Assembly (NCBI GenBank): GCA_016720595.1
Contig: JADKKI010000031.1
Coordinates: 1-64,000 of the forward strand
Length of the DNA stretch: 64,000 bases
DNA from: Myxococcales bacterium
GTDB lineage: Bacteria > Myxococcota_A > Polyangia > Haliangiales > Haliangiaceae
Direction: 5' to 3'
Under the pieces are notes generated by a model that was not told where the DNA came from, made no database searches, and worked only from the letters and a program-made list of their open reading frames with translations. Positions 26,932 through 34,890 of the stretch are shown in pieces. Every line of letters starts with the position of its first letter. The first letter of the stretch is position 1. A program made the translations under genes and the position numbers.

Positions 26932-27974
26932 CGATCAGCGTGAACTCGATCACCAAGCGGTTCGGCACGTTCACCGCGCTCGACGACGTCAGCCTCGAGG
27001 TCCCCAGCGGCGAACTGGTGGCGCTGCTCGGGCCTTCGGGCTCCGGCAAGACCTCGCTCCTGCGGATCCTCTCGGGTCTCGAGCGCCCCGACCAGGGCAC
27101 CGCGTTCCTCGACGGGACCGACCTCGGATCGCAGTCCGCCCGCCAGCGCAACGTGGGCCTCGTGTTCCAGCACTACGCCCTGTTCCGCCACCTCGACGTG
27201 TTCGAGAACGTCGCGTTCGCGCTCCGGGTGCGGAACCGCCCGGAGGCCGAGGTCATCGCGCGCGTCACCGAGCTGTTGCAGCTGGTGCAGCTCGAGGGCC
27301 TCGGACGCCGGCTGCCCTCGCAGCTCTCCGGTGGCCAGCGCCAGCGGATCGCCCTCGCGCGCGCCCTCGCCGCCCGCCCCCGGGTGCTGCTGCTCGACGA
27401 GCCGTTCGGCGCACTCGACGCGCAGGTGCGCGCCGAGCTCCGGGCCTGGCTGCGCCGCCTGCACGACGAGATCCACCTGACCACCGTGTTCGTGACCCAC
27501 GATCAGGACGAGGCCTTCGAGGTCGCCGATCGCGTGGTCGTCATGAACCACGGCCGGATCGAGCAGGTCGGCTCGCCGGCGGAGGTGTTCGAGCACCCGG
27601 CGAACGACTTCGTGATGCGCTTCCTCGGGCACGTCAACATCCTCGAGGCCGAGCTCGAGGCGGGGCGCGCGCGCGTGGGTGACGTGTTCGTCGACGTCGA
27701 GCACGATGGCGCGGGCCCGCGGGCAGGCCGCGTCTACGTGCGCCCCCACGAGCTCGAGATCGGGCGCGCGCACACCCAGGGCTCGATCGCCGCGCGCGTC
27801 ACCCGGGTCACGCCGCTCGGCGCCGGGCTCAAGATCGAGCTGACCGCGCCTGGCCTCGGCTCGAACCTGCGCGCGGATCTCGATTGGGAGCGCGGCAGCG
27901 TGCTCGCCCTGCGCGATGGCGATGACGTGTTCCTCTCGCTGCGCCGCGCCCGCGTGTTCGCGCAGGCCGCCTGA
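26928..27974 (+). CDS. cysA: Sulfate ABC transporter ATP-binding protein CysA
   Basis: The ATPase of the sulfate importer, 348 residues from ATG 26928 (ATGA overlap with cysW). It has Walker [10 protein letters not shown], the Q-loop [19 protein letters not shown], the ABC signature [15 protein letters not shown], Walker [12 protein letters not shown] and the switch FVTHDQDEA. The C-terminal 120 residues are the TOBE-like regulatory domain of the CysA family (YVRPHELEI). It is the last gene of the operon; a hairpin-forming repeat follows 57 bp later. Confidence 0.94.
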   Translation: MTISVNSITKRFGTFTALDDVSLEVPSGELVALLGPSGSGKTSLLRILSGLERPDQGTAFLDGTDLGSQSARQRNVGLVFQHYALFRHLDVFENVAFALRVRNRPEAEVIARVTELLQLVQLEGLGRRLPSQLSGGQRQRIALARALAARPRVLLLDEPFGALDAQVRAELRAWLRRLHDEIHLTTVFVTHDQDEAFEVADRVVVMNHGRIEQVGSPAEVFEHPANDFVMRFLGHVNILEAELEAGRARVGDVFVDVEHDGAGPRAGRVYVRPHELEIGRAHTQGSIAARVTRVTPLGAGLKIELTAPGLGSNLRADLDWERGSVLALRDGDDVFLSLRRARVFAQAA

Positions 27975-28031
27975 GAGCTGGCCGCGACGGGGCAGACGCT
28001 TCGCGCGGACCGCCAGCTCGCGGACGTAAAC

Positions 28032-28099
28032 CCAGGAAGCCAGGAACCAAGGTCGGAGACCTGGCCAGTCCGCTGCCTGGCTTCCTGGCTTCCTGGCTT
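28032..28099. repeat. Inverted repeat built of CCAGGAAG units downstream of cysA
   Basis: CCAGGAAGCCAGG (28032-28044) is repeated in reverse as CCTGGCTTCCTGG (28076-28088), and the right arm carries an extra 8-bp unit (to 28099). The 13-bp stem would enclose a loop of about 31 bases. It could act as a terminator or mRNA-end stabiliser for the cys operon, or be a copy of a dispersed palindromic repeat. The unit structure (8-bp CCAGGAAG) favours a repeat family. Confidence 0.6.
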
Positions 28100-28173
28100 T
28101 GATCTCCGTGCACACACCGCGGGCCCGGCCCAGGCTGCGCGCGACTCATTGATCGCACGGTGCGGGAGGATTC

Positions 28174-29070
28174 TCAGTCGAGCGGGGTGCGGATCGGCGC
28201 GGTCAGGATCCGCGGTGCGCGCAGTGCGCGGAGCAGCGTGGGGATGGCGTGCCCACCGGTGACCAGCGGCATGTGGCCGAGCTGCGAGCGGATGTAGAGG
28301 ATGCGTGCGGTGCGCTCGTGATCCGTCAGCTCGTCGTTCGGGAACCCATCGATCACGAGCGTGCCCGGCATCATCCGGTGCAGCGCATCGGATTCCTTGA
28401 GCGTGTCGTCGCCGACATCGATCAGCCGGTGATCGCTCGCCGCGTACAGCCAGTTGCGGTAGCCCCAGGTGTCGCCGTACGCGGCATCGAGGAGCACGAT
28501 CGTGTCGAGCCGCTGGTTCGGGAGCCACTGCTCGAGCGTGCGGAACGCGCCGGAGTGCCCCATCGCCACCACGCGCCCCTGCGGCATCGAGACCCCGATC
28601 TCGGCGACCACGGATGCGAGGAGGCCGTGCAGCGAGGGCCAGGCGACCGGCTTGTACTTGTCGCTCGGCGCATCGCACGCGATGAACATCGCGTTGATCC
28701 CCGACAGCGCGAACTGCTCCGGCAGCCGGTGGTCCCGCCACGCGCCATCGACGTCGGTGAAGTACCCGTGGACGTAGACCACCGTGATCGCGGTCTTCGG
28801 GTTGTAGGTGTGCGGGGTCCAGACGTGGACCGCGCCGCGCGAGGTCTCGAGCCGCCAGTGCTGCCCGGCCTCGACAAGCTTCGGGATCGAGAGGGCCGGC
28901 ACATCGTCCTGCGCGATGTACGAGTCCGGCATGACCATCTTCGGGCGCGCAGCCGGGAGGGCCAGCGCCACCGGCCGCAGCGCCGCGGAAGGTGCGTAGG
29001 CCGCGGCCGAGCCGACGAGCACGGCGCCCACGCCGACCGCCAACAACCAGGGACGACGCACGAACCTCAC
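28174..29070 (-). CDS. Exported alpha/beta-hydrolase-like protein
   Basis: A 298-residue protein with a Sec-type signal (MRFVRRPWLLAVGVGAVLVG) and no lipobox. Hydrolase features: VVYVHGYFTDVDGAW near the oxyanion region, then VVAMGHSGAFR (GxSxG, nucleophile Ser), LLDAAYGD after the next strand, and a C-terminal VTGGHAIPTLL that could supply the catalytic His. No known substrate family is recognised. It is convergent with the cys operon. Probably a periplasmic or secreted esterase or lipase-like enzyme; other serine-hydrolase roles are possible. Confidence 0.75.
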   Translation of the reverse strand: MRFVRRPWLLAVGVGAVLVGSAAAYAPSAALRPVALALPAARPKMVMPDSYIAQDDVPALSIPKLVEAGQHWRLETSRGAVHVWTPHTYNPKTAITVVYVHGYFTDVDGAWRDHRLPEQFALSGINAMFIACDAPSDKYKPVAWPSLHGLLASVVAEIGVSMPQGRVVAMGHSGAFRTLEQWLPNQRLDTIVLLDAAYGDTWGYRNWLYAASDHRLIDVGDDTLKESDALHRMMPGTLVIDGFPNDELTDHERTARILYIRSQLGHMPLVTGGHAIPTLLRALRAPRILTAPIRTPLD

Positions 29071-29147
29071 GCCAGGATCACTGTACCCGGCGAGATCAGG
29101 GAAGGCGAATCGTTTGCCAAGCCCGCCCCCCAGCGCGCCGCGTCAGG

Positions 29148-29612
29148 CTATTCGCTGCGCGCCAGCTCGGCGACCAGGAGGGCGATCATCCGCTGCGTGT
29201 GGGTGACGGTGGCCACCTCGGCCCGCCCCAGCGCCCGGCGGACCGCTGCCTCCACGGTGCCCTTGCGATCGCGATCGACCCGCCGGCCCCGGGCGGTGAG
29301 CTCGAACCGCGCCCGCCGCCGATCCGACGGATCCACGCTCCGCTCGAGGAACCGCTGGCGCTCGAGCCGGACCAGCACCCCGGTCAGCGTGCTCGGGTGC
29401 AGCCCCAGGGTGGCGGCGAGCTCGCGCGCCGTGATCTGGGGCACCTGCCCCACCACCCGCAACACCAGGCGCTGGGGCCCGGTGACGCCGAGCGTGCGCG
29501 CCATCCGCTTGGAGGTCACCTGCAGTGCGTGGCTCAGCTCCCACAGCTGCTGCATGAAGCCGAGCGTCTGACCGCTGGGCTTCGGCGAGCCGGGAGGACG
29601 CGCTGCGGACAT
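29148..29612 (-). CDS. MarR-family transcriptional regulator
   Basis: A 154-residue winged-helix repressor. The pattern is that of MarR: GVTGPQRLVLRVVGQVPQIT, then the DNA-recognition helix LGLHPSTLTGVLVRLERQRF, and the wing SVDPSDRRRARFELTARGRR. No Cys sensor is present. It lies between a hydrolase gene (77 bp downstream) and a kinase gene (58 bp upstream) on the same strand. The target is unknown; MarR proteins usually control an adjacent gene in response to small aromatic ligands. Confidence 0.88.
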   Translation of the reverse strand: MSAARPPGSPKPSGQTLGFMQQLWELSHALQVTSKRMARTLGVTGPQRLVLRVVGQVPQITARELAATLGLHPSTLTGVLVRLERQRFLERSVDPSDRRRARFELTARGRRVDRDRKGTVEAAVRRALGRAEVATVTHTQRMIALLVAELARSE

Positions 29613-29670
29613 CCCCCACGATAGCGCGATGAGTGCCGCGCGCGTCGGCCCGTGCGCAACTACCGCAGGT

Positions 29671-30831
29671 TCACTCGTGATCGTCGGGCGAGGTCGCGAG
29701 GCGGTCGCGCATCGTCAGCTCGTCGTCGATCGTGATCTCGCGGTTGCTGACGCGGTCCACCCGGGTGGGCTCGCCGGTGTGCGGGAGCACGGCGTTGACG
29801 TGGAGCTTGGCGGCGGAGGGCTTGCGCACCGAGCCTTCCGCGAGCTCGGTCGAGGCGTGCCGCGCGGCGGTCGCCTCGTTGTCGGTGTCGGAGCGTGTGC
29901 TCGGCCTCGCGACGGGACGGACCACCGGGATCAACGCCTCCTTCCACGCGATCACGTGCTGGGCTCCCTCGGGGTAGTGCGAGCGCAGCCGATCGAGCGC
30001 GCTCCGCATCGCGGCGGCCTCGGGCCACCGATCGTCGCGTTCGCGCGCGAGCGCCTGGAGGATGATCGCGTCGAGCTCGGCCGGGCAGTCCGCGTTGTGC
30101 GTGGATGGCGGGCGGACCACGCCACTGCGGATCTTCGTGATCGTCTCGTACTCGTTGATCCCGCGGAACAGTCGGCGGCCGGTGAGCAGCTCCCACGCGA
30201 CCACGCCGGCCGAGAACACGTCGGTGCGCCCGTCGAGCGTCTTGGAGCCCGCGAGCGCCTCCACGGACATGTAGCCGAGCTTGCCTTTGACGAGGCCGGT
30301 GTTCGTCATGAACTTGCCCGACATCGCCTTGGCCACACCGAAGTCGATGATCTTGAGCCGACCTTCGTCGGTGACGATCAGGTTCGACGGCGTGAGATCC
30401 CGATGGATGATCTTCAGCGCCTGGCCGTAGATGCCACGGCCGCACGCCGCGTAGTCGAGCGCGCTGCACAGCTCGCTGACCAGCGCGATCACCACCCCGA
30501 TCGGCGCCGGCAGCTTCGCGGCGTACGCGTGCTTCATCAGCGACACCAGCGATGCGCCGCGCACGAGCTCCATCGCGATGAAGTACGTGCCCTCAACCTC
30601 GCCGAGCTCGAGGATGTGGACGATGTTCGGATGATCGAGCTGCGCCGCGAGCTTGGCCTCGCGGATGAAGTCCTCGACGAACAGCTTGTCGTCCGCGAGC
30701 TGCGGCAACAGGCGCTTGAGGGCGACCTCCCGCATCACCCCTGCGCCGATCGGCTTCTCGGCGCGATGCACGGTCGCCATGCCCCCGGCACCGAGGCACT
30801 CGAACACCGTGTATGGCCCGAACTGGTCCAC
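29671..30831 (-). CDS. Cytosolic Ser/Thr protein kinase
   Basis: A 386-residue Hanks-type kinase from GTG 30831. Glycine loop GAGGMATVHRA, catalytic K39, HRDLTPSN (143-150), DFG 163-165 and DVFSAGVVAWELLTGRRLFR are present. The usual APE is SVE (GYMSVEAL), a common myxobacterial variant. The C-terminal 100 residues are charged and probably disordered (about 290-386). There is no membrane segment, unlike the kinase at 3090-5768, so it is a soluble signalling kinase. Neighbours do not reveal its input or target. Confidence 0.9.
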   Translation of the reverse strand: MDQFGPYTVFECLGAGGMATVHRAEKPIGAGVMREVALKRLLPQLADDKLFVEDFIREAKLAAQLDHPNIVHILELGEVEGTYFIAMELVRGASLVSLMKHAYAAKLPAPIGVVIALVSELCSALDYAACGRGIYGQALKIIHRDLTPSNLIVTDEGRLKIIDFGVAKAMSGKFMTNTGLVKGKLGYMSVEALAGSKTLDGRTDVFSAGVVAWELLTGRRLFRGINEYETITKIRSGVVRPPSTHNADCPAELDAIILQALARERDDRWPEAAAMRSALDRLRSHYPEGAQHVIAWKEALIPVVRPVARPSTRSDTDNEATAARHASTELAEGSVRKPSAAKLHVNAVLPHTGEPTRVDRVSNREITIDDELTMRDRLATSPDDHE

Positions 30832-30905
30832 GCCTCCATCGTACGGGATGTGCCAGGCGATCGCGGGAAAAGCTCGCCGGCGACGGGCGGTGGTAGGCTC
30901 CGCCG

Positions 30906-31544
30906 ATGGCCTCCGACCTGACCCTGTACGTCGATTCGAGCTGGATGAGCCCGTGGGTGTTCCACGCGATGGTCGCCCTCGAAGAGAAGCAGCTGCCGTT
31001 CAAGCTGGTCGCGACCCCGCTGCCCATCCCCGAGCCACTCAAGTCCGAGCTCAAGGACAAGGCGATGCTCGGCAAGGTGCCGCTGCTCGCACACGGCGAC
31101 CTGTGGTTCACCGAGTCGCTGGCGATCTCGGAGTACCTGGCCGAGAAGTTCCCGATGCCAAAGCACCCGCGGATCTTCCCCGCCGACCTGGGCGAACGCG
31201 CGCGGGCGCGGCAGGTGATGTCGTGGCTGCGGACGAGCCTGGCGGCGCTGCGAAACGATCGCCCCACCTCGTCGGTGTTCGGCCGCCCGACGGTCCACCC
31301 GATGACCGAGAAGGGCAAGGAGGATGCCGCCGAGCTCCTCCGCGTGGCGGGCAAGCTCGTGGCCCCCGGCAAGACGCAGATGTTCGCGGACTGGTCGATC
31401 GCCGACATCGACCTATCGCTCGCCCTGATGCGGATGATCGCGAGCCAGGATCACGTGCCGGAGCACCTGATCACCTACGCGCTCGCCCAGTGGGACCGTC
31501 GCAGCGTGAAGCGCTACCTCGCCCACGTCCCCACCACGCCGTAG
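30906..31544 (+). CDS. yfcF: Glutathione S-transferase, YfcF type
   Basis: This 212-residue GST is close in pattern to E. coli YfcF: LTLYVDSSWMSPWVFHAMVA, LGKVPLLAHGDLWFTESLAI with the glutathione-side ES motif, SEYLAEKF, then RARARQVMSWLRTSLAALR, RPTSSVF, and WSIADIDLSLALMRMI. YfcF reduces peroxides and has thiol-transferase activity with glutathione. The gene diverges from the kinase gene by 74 bp and ends in a strong hairpin terminator. Confidence 0.88.
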   Translation: MASDLTLYVDSSWMSPWVFHAMVALEEKQLPFKLVATPLPIPEPLKSELKDKAMLGKVPLLAHGDLWFTESLAISEYLAEKFPMPKHPRIFPADLGERARARQVMSWLRTSLAALRNDRPTSSVFGRPTVHPMTEKGKEDAAELLRVAGKLVAPGKTQMFADWSIADIDLSLALMRMIASQDHVPEHLITYALAQWDRRSVKRYLAHVPTTP

Positions 31545-31566
31545 AAAGGGGTCTGACCCCTTTTTT
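31545..31566 (+). terminator. Intrinsic terminator after the GST gene
   Basis: AAAGGGG (31545-31551), a 5-base loop TCTGA, CCCCTTT (31557-31563), and a T run to 31566. Seven stem pairs followed by U residues fit a rho-independent terminator. The core GGGGTCTGACCCC is itself near-palindromic, so it may also be a copy of a dispersed palindrome. It ends immediately before the promoter of the ArsR gene. Confidence 0.7.
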
Positions 31567-31571
31567 GCCCC

Positions 31572-31600
31572 TTGACATAGTTCGACAACATTCGTATTGA
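31572..31600 (+). promoter_or_regulatory. Sigma-70-type promoter of the ArsR gene
   Basis: TTGACA (31572-31577), exactly 17 bp, then TATTGA (31595-31600). The consensus match is strong for this GC-rich sequence. Transcription would begin at about 31607, the first base of the GTG codon, so the mRNA is probably leaderless. The spacer holds AGTTCGA (31579-31585), also found before the next gene (31956-31962), which may be the ArsR binding half-site (autorepression). Confidence 0.65.
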
Positions 31601-31606
31601 TGGCGC

Positions 31607-31915
31607 GTGCCCAAGGACGACGTCGACCGCCTCGCGCGGATGTTCAAGGCGCTCTCGAATCCCAACCGGCTGCGCCTGTTCATGAACCTGCTCGAGGAGA
31701 GCAAGCTCGACCTCGCCAAGGGCCGGGTCCATGACTGCTTCCTGGCCAAGCTTCTCGGTGGGCTCGAGCTGGGCGCGCCGACCGTGTCCCATCACGTCAA
31801 GGAGCTGGCTGACGCTGGGCTGATCCACACCCAGCGCGAGGGCAAGCAGCTGATCTGCTCGGTGGATCCCGAAGGCCTCGCCGAGCTCCGCACCGCCCTC
31901 ACCCTCCACGTCTGA
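31607..31915 (+). CDS. ArsR-family winged-helix repressor
   Basis: A 102-residue regulator of ArsR/SmtB type: MFKALSNPNRLRLFMNLLEE, then GAPTVSHHVKELADAGLIHT as recognition helix, and REGKQLICSVDPEGL as wing. Only two cysteines are present (HDCFLAK and LICSV), and the classic ELCVCDL metal site is missing. HH in the recognition helix is normal for the family. The ligand is therefore unlikely to be arsenite by the standard site. It precedes a quinone oxidoreductase, which is the likely target. GTG 31607 is used. Confidence 0.88.
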   Translation: MPKDDVDRLARMFKALSNPNRLRLFMNLLEESKLDLAKGRVHDCFLAKLLGGLELGAPTVSHHVKELADAGLIHTQREGKQLICSVDPEGLAELRTALTLHV

Positions 31916-31919
31916 TCCC

Positions 31920-31944
31920 AGGCCGCCGAAGACGCGGCCTTTTT
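31920..31944 (+). terminator. Intrinsic terminator after the ArsR gene
   Basis: AGGCCGC (31920-31926), loop CGAAGAC, GCGGCCT (31934-31940), then a T run to 31944. Seven perfect GC-rich pairs directly followed by U residues make a standard rho-independent terminator. It isolates the ArsR transcript from the next gene, which needs its own promoter. Confidence 0.8.
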
Positions 31945-31955
31945 CGCGTACTTAC

Positions 31956-31975
31956 AGTTCGATTGTTCTGAAACT
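31956..31975. promoter_or_regulatory. Candidate operator before the quinone oxidoreductase
   Basis: AGTT-N12-AACT forms a 20-bp imperfect dyad (AGTTCGATTGTTCTGAAACT). Its left part AGTTCGA recurs inside the ArsR promoter. The position, 16 bp before the ATG at 31991, is suitable for repression. Binding by the ArsR-family protein is inferred from the shared motif only. Confidence 0.35.
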
Positions 31976-31990
31976 ATCACCGGAGACCCC

Positions 31991-33010
31991 ATGACCAACC
32001 ACCGCGACATCGTGATCGAGAAGTACGGCCCCGCCTCCACCATGCTGGTGCGCAACCTCGCCCCCCGGACGCCCGGCCCCGACGAGGTGGCGATCGACGT
32101 CGCGTACTCCGGTGTGAACTTCGCGGATGTCCAGATGCGGATCGGCCTCTACCCCGATGCACCGAAGAAGCCGTTCGTCCCGGGCTACGAGGTCAGCGGC
32201 ACGATCTCGGCTGTCGGCAAGAACGTGCGCGATCTCGCGGTGGGTGATCGCGTGGTCGCGGGCACCTACTTCGGCGGCTATGCGTCGAGCGTGACCATCC
32301 CGGCGCACCAGGCCTTCAAGCTCCCCGCGAGCTACGACCTCGCCGCCGGCGCCGCGCTCCCCGTGGCCTACTTCACGGCGCAGCTCGCGGTGTTCGAGAT
32401 GGCGCGGGTCCGCAAGGGCGACAAGGTGTTGATCGAGTGCGCGACCGGCGGGGTCGGCGTGCTCGCGATGCAGATGGCCAAGCACGTCGGCGCCGAGGTC
32501 ACCGGCCTGACCACGACCGCGGCCAAGAAGGCCTTCATCGAGAGCCATGGCGCCACCGCGTACACGCTCGACGAGTTCCGCGCCGATCCTTCGCTGCGCG
32601 GCTACGACTTCATCCTCAACTCGTCGGGGGGTTCGGCGATCCAGTGGCAGCGCAAGCGCCTCGGGATGACCGGCCGCATGGTCTGCATCGGGGTGTCTTC
32701 GGGCGTCAAGGATGGGAAGCGCAGCTTCCTGCGGATCGCGAAGACCCTGATCCAGATGCCGAGGATCAGCATCCTCAAGCTGTTCAACGACAACACCGGC
32801 ATCTACGCGCTCAACGCCCTGCACATCCTCCGGGACCCGACCTGGATCGCGAAGCTGACCTCGTCGATGACCACCGTGGCGGCGATGGGGCTCGCGCCGC
32901 ACGTCGGCAAGGTGTTCCCGGCCGCCGAGGTGGGCGCCGCCCACGACTATCTGTCGAGCAAGCAGGCGACCGGCAAGGTGCTGATCGCGTGGAACGACAC
33001 CGCGAACTGA
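31991..33010 (+). CDS. NADPH:quinone oxidoreductase-like MDR protein
   Basis: A 339-residue medium-chain dehydrogenase/reductase without zinc ligands. It has SGVNFADVQMRIGLYPDAPK and PFVPGYEVSGTISAVGKNV (quinone oxidoreductase/VAT-1 subgroup), the nucleotide-binding site IECATGGVGVLAMQMAKHV (GGVGxxA-type loop), and FILNSSGGSAI. It ends HDYLSSKQATGKVLIAW as in this subgroup. A GGAGA site precedes the ATG. Likely reduces quinones or enones with NADPH in stress; the ArsR-family gene upstream is the probable regulator. Confidence 0.88.
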   Translation: MTNHRDIVIEKYGPASTMLVRNLAPRTPGPDEVAIDVAYSGVNFADVQMRIGLYPDAPKKPFVPGYEVSGTISAVGKNVRDLAVGDRVVAGTYFGGYASSVTIPAHQAFKLPASYDLAAGAALPVAYFTAQLAVFEMARVRKGDKVLIECATGGVGVLAMQMAKHVGAEVTGLTTTAAKKAFIESHGATAYTLDEFRADPSLRGYDFILNSSGGSAIQWQRKRLGMTGRMVCIGVSSGVKDGKRSFLRIAKTLIQMPRISILKLFNDNTGIYALNALHILRDPTWIAKLTSSMTTVAAMGLAPHVGKVFPAAEVGAAHDYLSSKQATGKVLIAWNDTAN

Positions 33011-33014
33011 ACCG

Positions 33015-33851
33015 CTAGAAGATCACGGGAGCAGCCGTGGTCACGGCGGCGCCCCACCACGCGGGACCGTTGCTCTGCACGAGGGTGCCCGCGCCGGTGG
33101 TCGGATCGATCGTGACGAACTGCCCGGCGTTGGTGAACCCGAAGATCTTGTTCTTCCAGAACGCCACGCCCCAGATGTCGGCATAGCCGATGTCTCCGCC
33201 CACCGCGGTGCCTGCAAAGCTCTGCGCTGCGAGCCGGACCAGGCGATCGTTCGAGAGGCCGTTGTCCGCCGTCTGCACGGTGCCGAACCCGGTGACCGCC
33301 ACGAGGTCACCGCTCGACGAGAACCCGTTCATGTTGCCGATCTGCGTGCTGTGGCCGGTCATCGGATCGATCCGAAACACGAGGCCGTCATCGTTGCGCG
33401 TGCCGACCAGGACGTCGTCCCCCGTGCTGCCGAGCATCGCGGCGGGCACGAACGACAGGCCGTTGAACGTTCCGGACAGGCCCGTCGACAGCCGCGTGGC
33501 CTGCGCGGTGGTGACGTCGATCCGATAGACCGCGGTGTACGACACGCCGAGCATCACGCCGGTCTTGTCGATCGCGATGTCGGTCATCTGATCCGAGCCG
33601 TTGGACCACACGAAGTTCGCGATCTTCGTGATCGCGAGCGTATCCGGATCCACGCGGTACAACGCCGACGAGGTGTGCGCGTAGACATAGGTGACCTCCG
33701 GGCCACCGCCGCCACCGCCGCCGCCACCGCCGCCACCTGGATCGGCATCGACGCCGTCGCCCCCTCCCCCAGACCCCGGATCACGGCCAGCCGGGCCGCA
33801 CGCGGACAGCATCACGAGTGCGCAGACGCACGAACGCCCCAAGGTCCTCAT
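33015..33851 (-). CDS. Propeller-like lipoprotein with poly-Gly linker
   Basis: ATG 33851 starts MRTLGRSCVCALVMLSAC, a lipoprotein signal (Cys 18), followed by a Gly-rich linker with 12 consecutive Gly (plus-strand CCG/CCA repeats around 33702-33742). The 278-residue protein then shows propeller blades: VYAHTSSALYRVDPDTLAIT, QMTDIAIDKTGVMLGVSYTA, GLVFRIDPMTGHSTQIGNMN, GQFVTIDPTTGAGTLV. No catalytic residues. Upstream in-frame codons are not used, because they would overlap the next gene. A hairpin (ACGCCCC/GGGGCGT, 33865-33885) lies just before the start. Likely a surface binding protein. Confidence 0.8.
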   Translation of the reverse strand: MRTLGRSCVCALVMLSACGPAGRDPGSGGGGDGVDADPGGGGGGGGGGGGPEVTYVYAHTSSALYRVDPDTLAITKIANFVWSNGSDQMTDIAIDKTGVMLGVSYTAVYRIDVTTAQATRLSTGLSGTFNGLSFVPAAMLGSTGDDVLVGTRNDDGLVFRIDPMTGHSTQIGNMNGFSSSGDLVAVTGFGTVQTADNGLSNDRLVRLAAQSFAGTAVGGDIGYADIWGVAFWKNKIFGFTNAGQFVTIDPTTGAGTLVQSNGPAWWGAAVTTAAPVIF

Positions 33852-33890
33852 CGGCGGGGAACATACGCCCCAGACCACGGGGCGTTCAAC

Positions 33891-33926
33891 GCCAGAGTTT
33901 GGGCCAGAGTTTGGGCCAGCGTTTGG
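33891..33926. repeat. Three tandem 12-bp repeats
   Basis: GCCAGAGTTTGG occurs at 33891-33902 and 33903-33914, then GCCAGCGTTTGG at 33915-33926. They lie between two leftward lipoprotein genes, 5 bp past the stop of the upstream one. A length-variable spacer or a regulator site array are possible; nothing shows which. Confidence 0.65.
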
Positions 33927-33931
33927 GACGG

Positions 33932-34714
33932 CTACTGCGCGACCGGTGCGTTCGCGAGCCGGTGGAACGCGTTCGAGACCGTGCGGCCCTTGCCGCTGCG
34001 GCCACCGAGCTTGAACGTGTAACGATCGCCAGCGACGATGATGCCGCTCGGGGCGATGTACTGGTCGACGAAGCCCTCGATCTGACGATCCGTGAAGTCC
34101 GCCGGGGTGAAGTCGAGATCCGCGATGTTGACGGCGTTCCCGGTGTTGAGGCCCTTCTCCGTCAGGGTCGGACACGGTGCCGCGATGCAGCGGATGCCGT
34201 TCTCGAACACCTTGGCGAACACGCCCTCGGGCGGGTTCTCACCCTCGGCGACCCACGCCTCGGTGACGATGAACTTGCCGAGCTCGGGGCGCGGCGTCGT
34301 CGTGTTCTTCTTGGCGAACCGCCCGCGGACCAGCGCGAACGTTCCACCGAGCTTGCCGGCCTGCCCGAGCAGCTTGTCCTGCTGCGCGGCATCGAGGTCC
34401 GACTCGGACCAGTCGAGCACCGGCGTGTAGCACTCCGCCGCCGACGAGCCGGTGTGGCAGGTCGTCGTGGTGCGGTTGACGCGCGAGACGAACCACTGGC
34501 CGCACATCGGCCAGGCGCACCGGCGCATGTCCTTGCGGATCGCGTAGTACGTGTACGCGCCATTGTCAGCGTCGGCCTTGCCGTCGAGGTTGGCCTGATC
34601 GGCCGAATCGGCGAGCAGCTCGTCATCGGTGTCCGACGAGGCGCAGGCGGGGAGCAGCGAGATGCCGAACGAGAGGGCGAGGAGCGGCAGGGCCGCGGTA
34701 GCGAGAGCGCGCAT
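33932..34714 (-). CDS. Lipoprotein, DUF6748-like
   Basis: A 260-residue protein with signal ending ALSFGISLLPAC (Cys 24), then an Asp-rich linker. The folded part has YTYYAIRKDMRRCAWPMCGQ, WFVSRVNRTTT, AECYTPVLDWSESDLDAAQQ, and ENGIRCIAAPCPTLTEK. The cysteine pattern and the YYAxRxDxRRC start recall the myxobacterial family DUF6748 (from memory, not searched). The IRCIAAPCP box resembles one seen in secreted DUF-type domains. Function unknown. Upstream (34715-34890) is a non-coding stretch with a TGTCGCGACA palindrome. Confidence 0.75.
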   Translation of the reverse strand: MRALATAALPLLALSFGISLLPACASSDTDDELLADSADQANLDGKADADNGAYTYYAIRKDMRRCAWPMCGQWFVSRVNRTTTTCHTGSSAAECYTPVLDWSESDLDAAQQDKLLGQAGKLGGTFALVRGRFAKKNTTTPRPELGKFIVTEAWVAEGENPPEGVFAKVFENGIRCIAAPCPTLTEKGLNTGNAVNIADLDFTPADFTDRQIEGFVDQYIAPSGIIVAGDRYTFKLGGRSGKGRTVSNAFHRLANAPVAQ

Positions 34715-34890
34715 GAGATTTCAGGCTCCGGTAAGCGAACGCCAAGAAGCGGCGATGATGCGGCGCGTCCAAGCAAGGGCCATACCGTTGGAACTGCGGA
34801 GGGATCCCCGCCTGGCGACACCAGTTTGTCGCGACACCATGCGGCTGTCGCACTGGCTAGGCGACCAGCCAGCGCGCCAGCGTGGCGCGG

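Noticed and set aside
31607..31915. Arsenite-sensing ArsR
   Set aside because: The ELCVCDL-type Cys site is absent.
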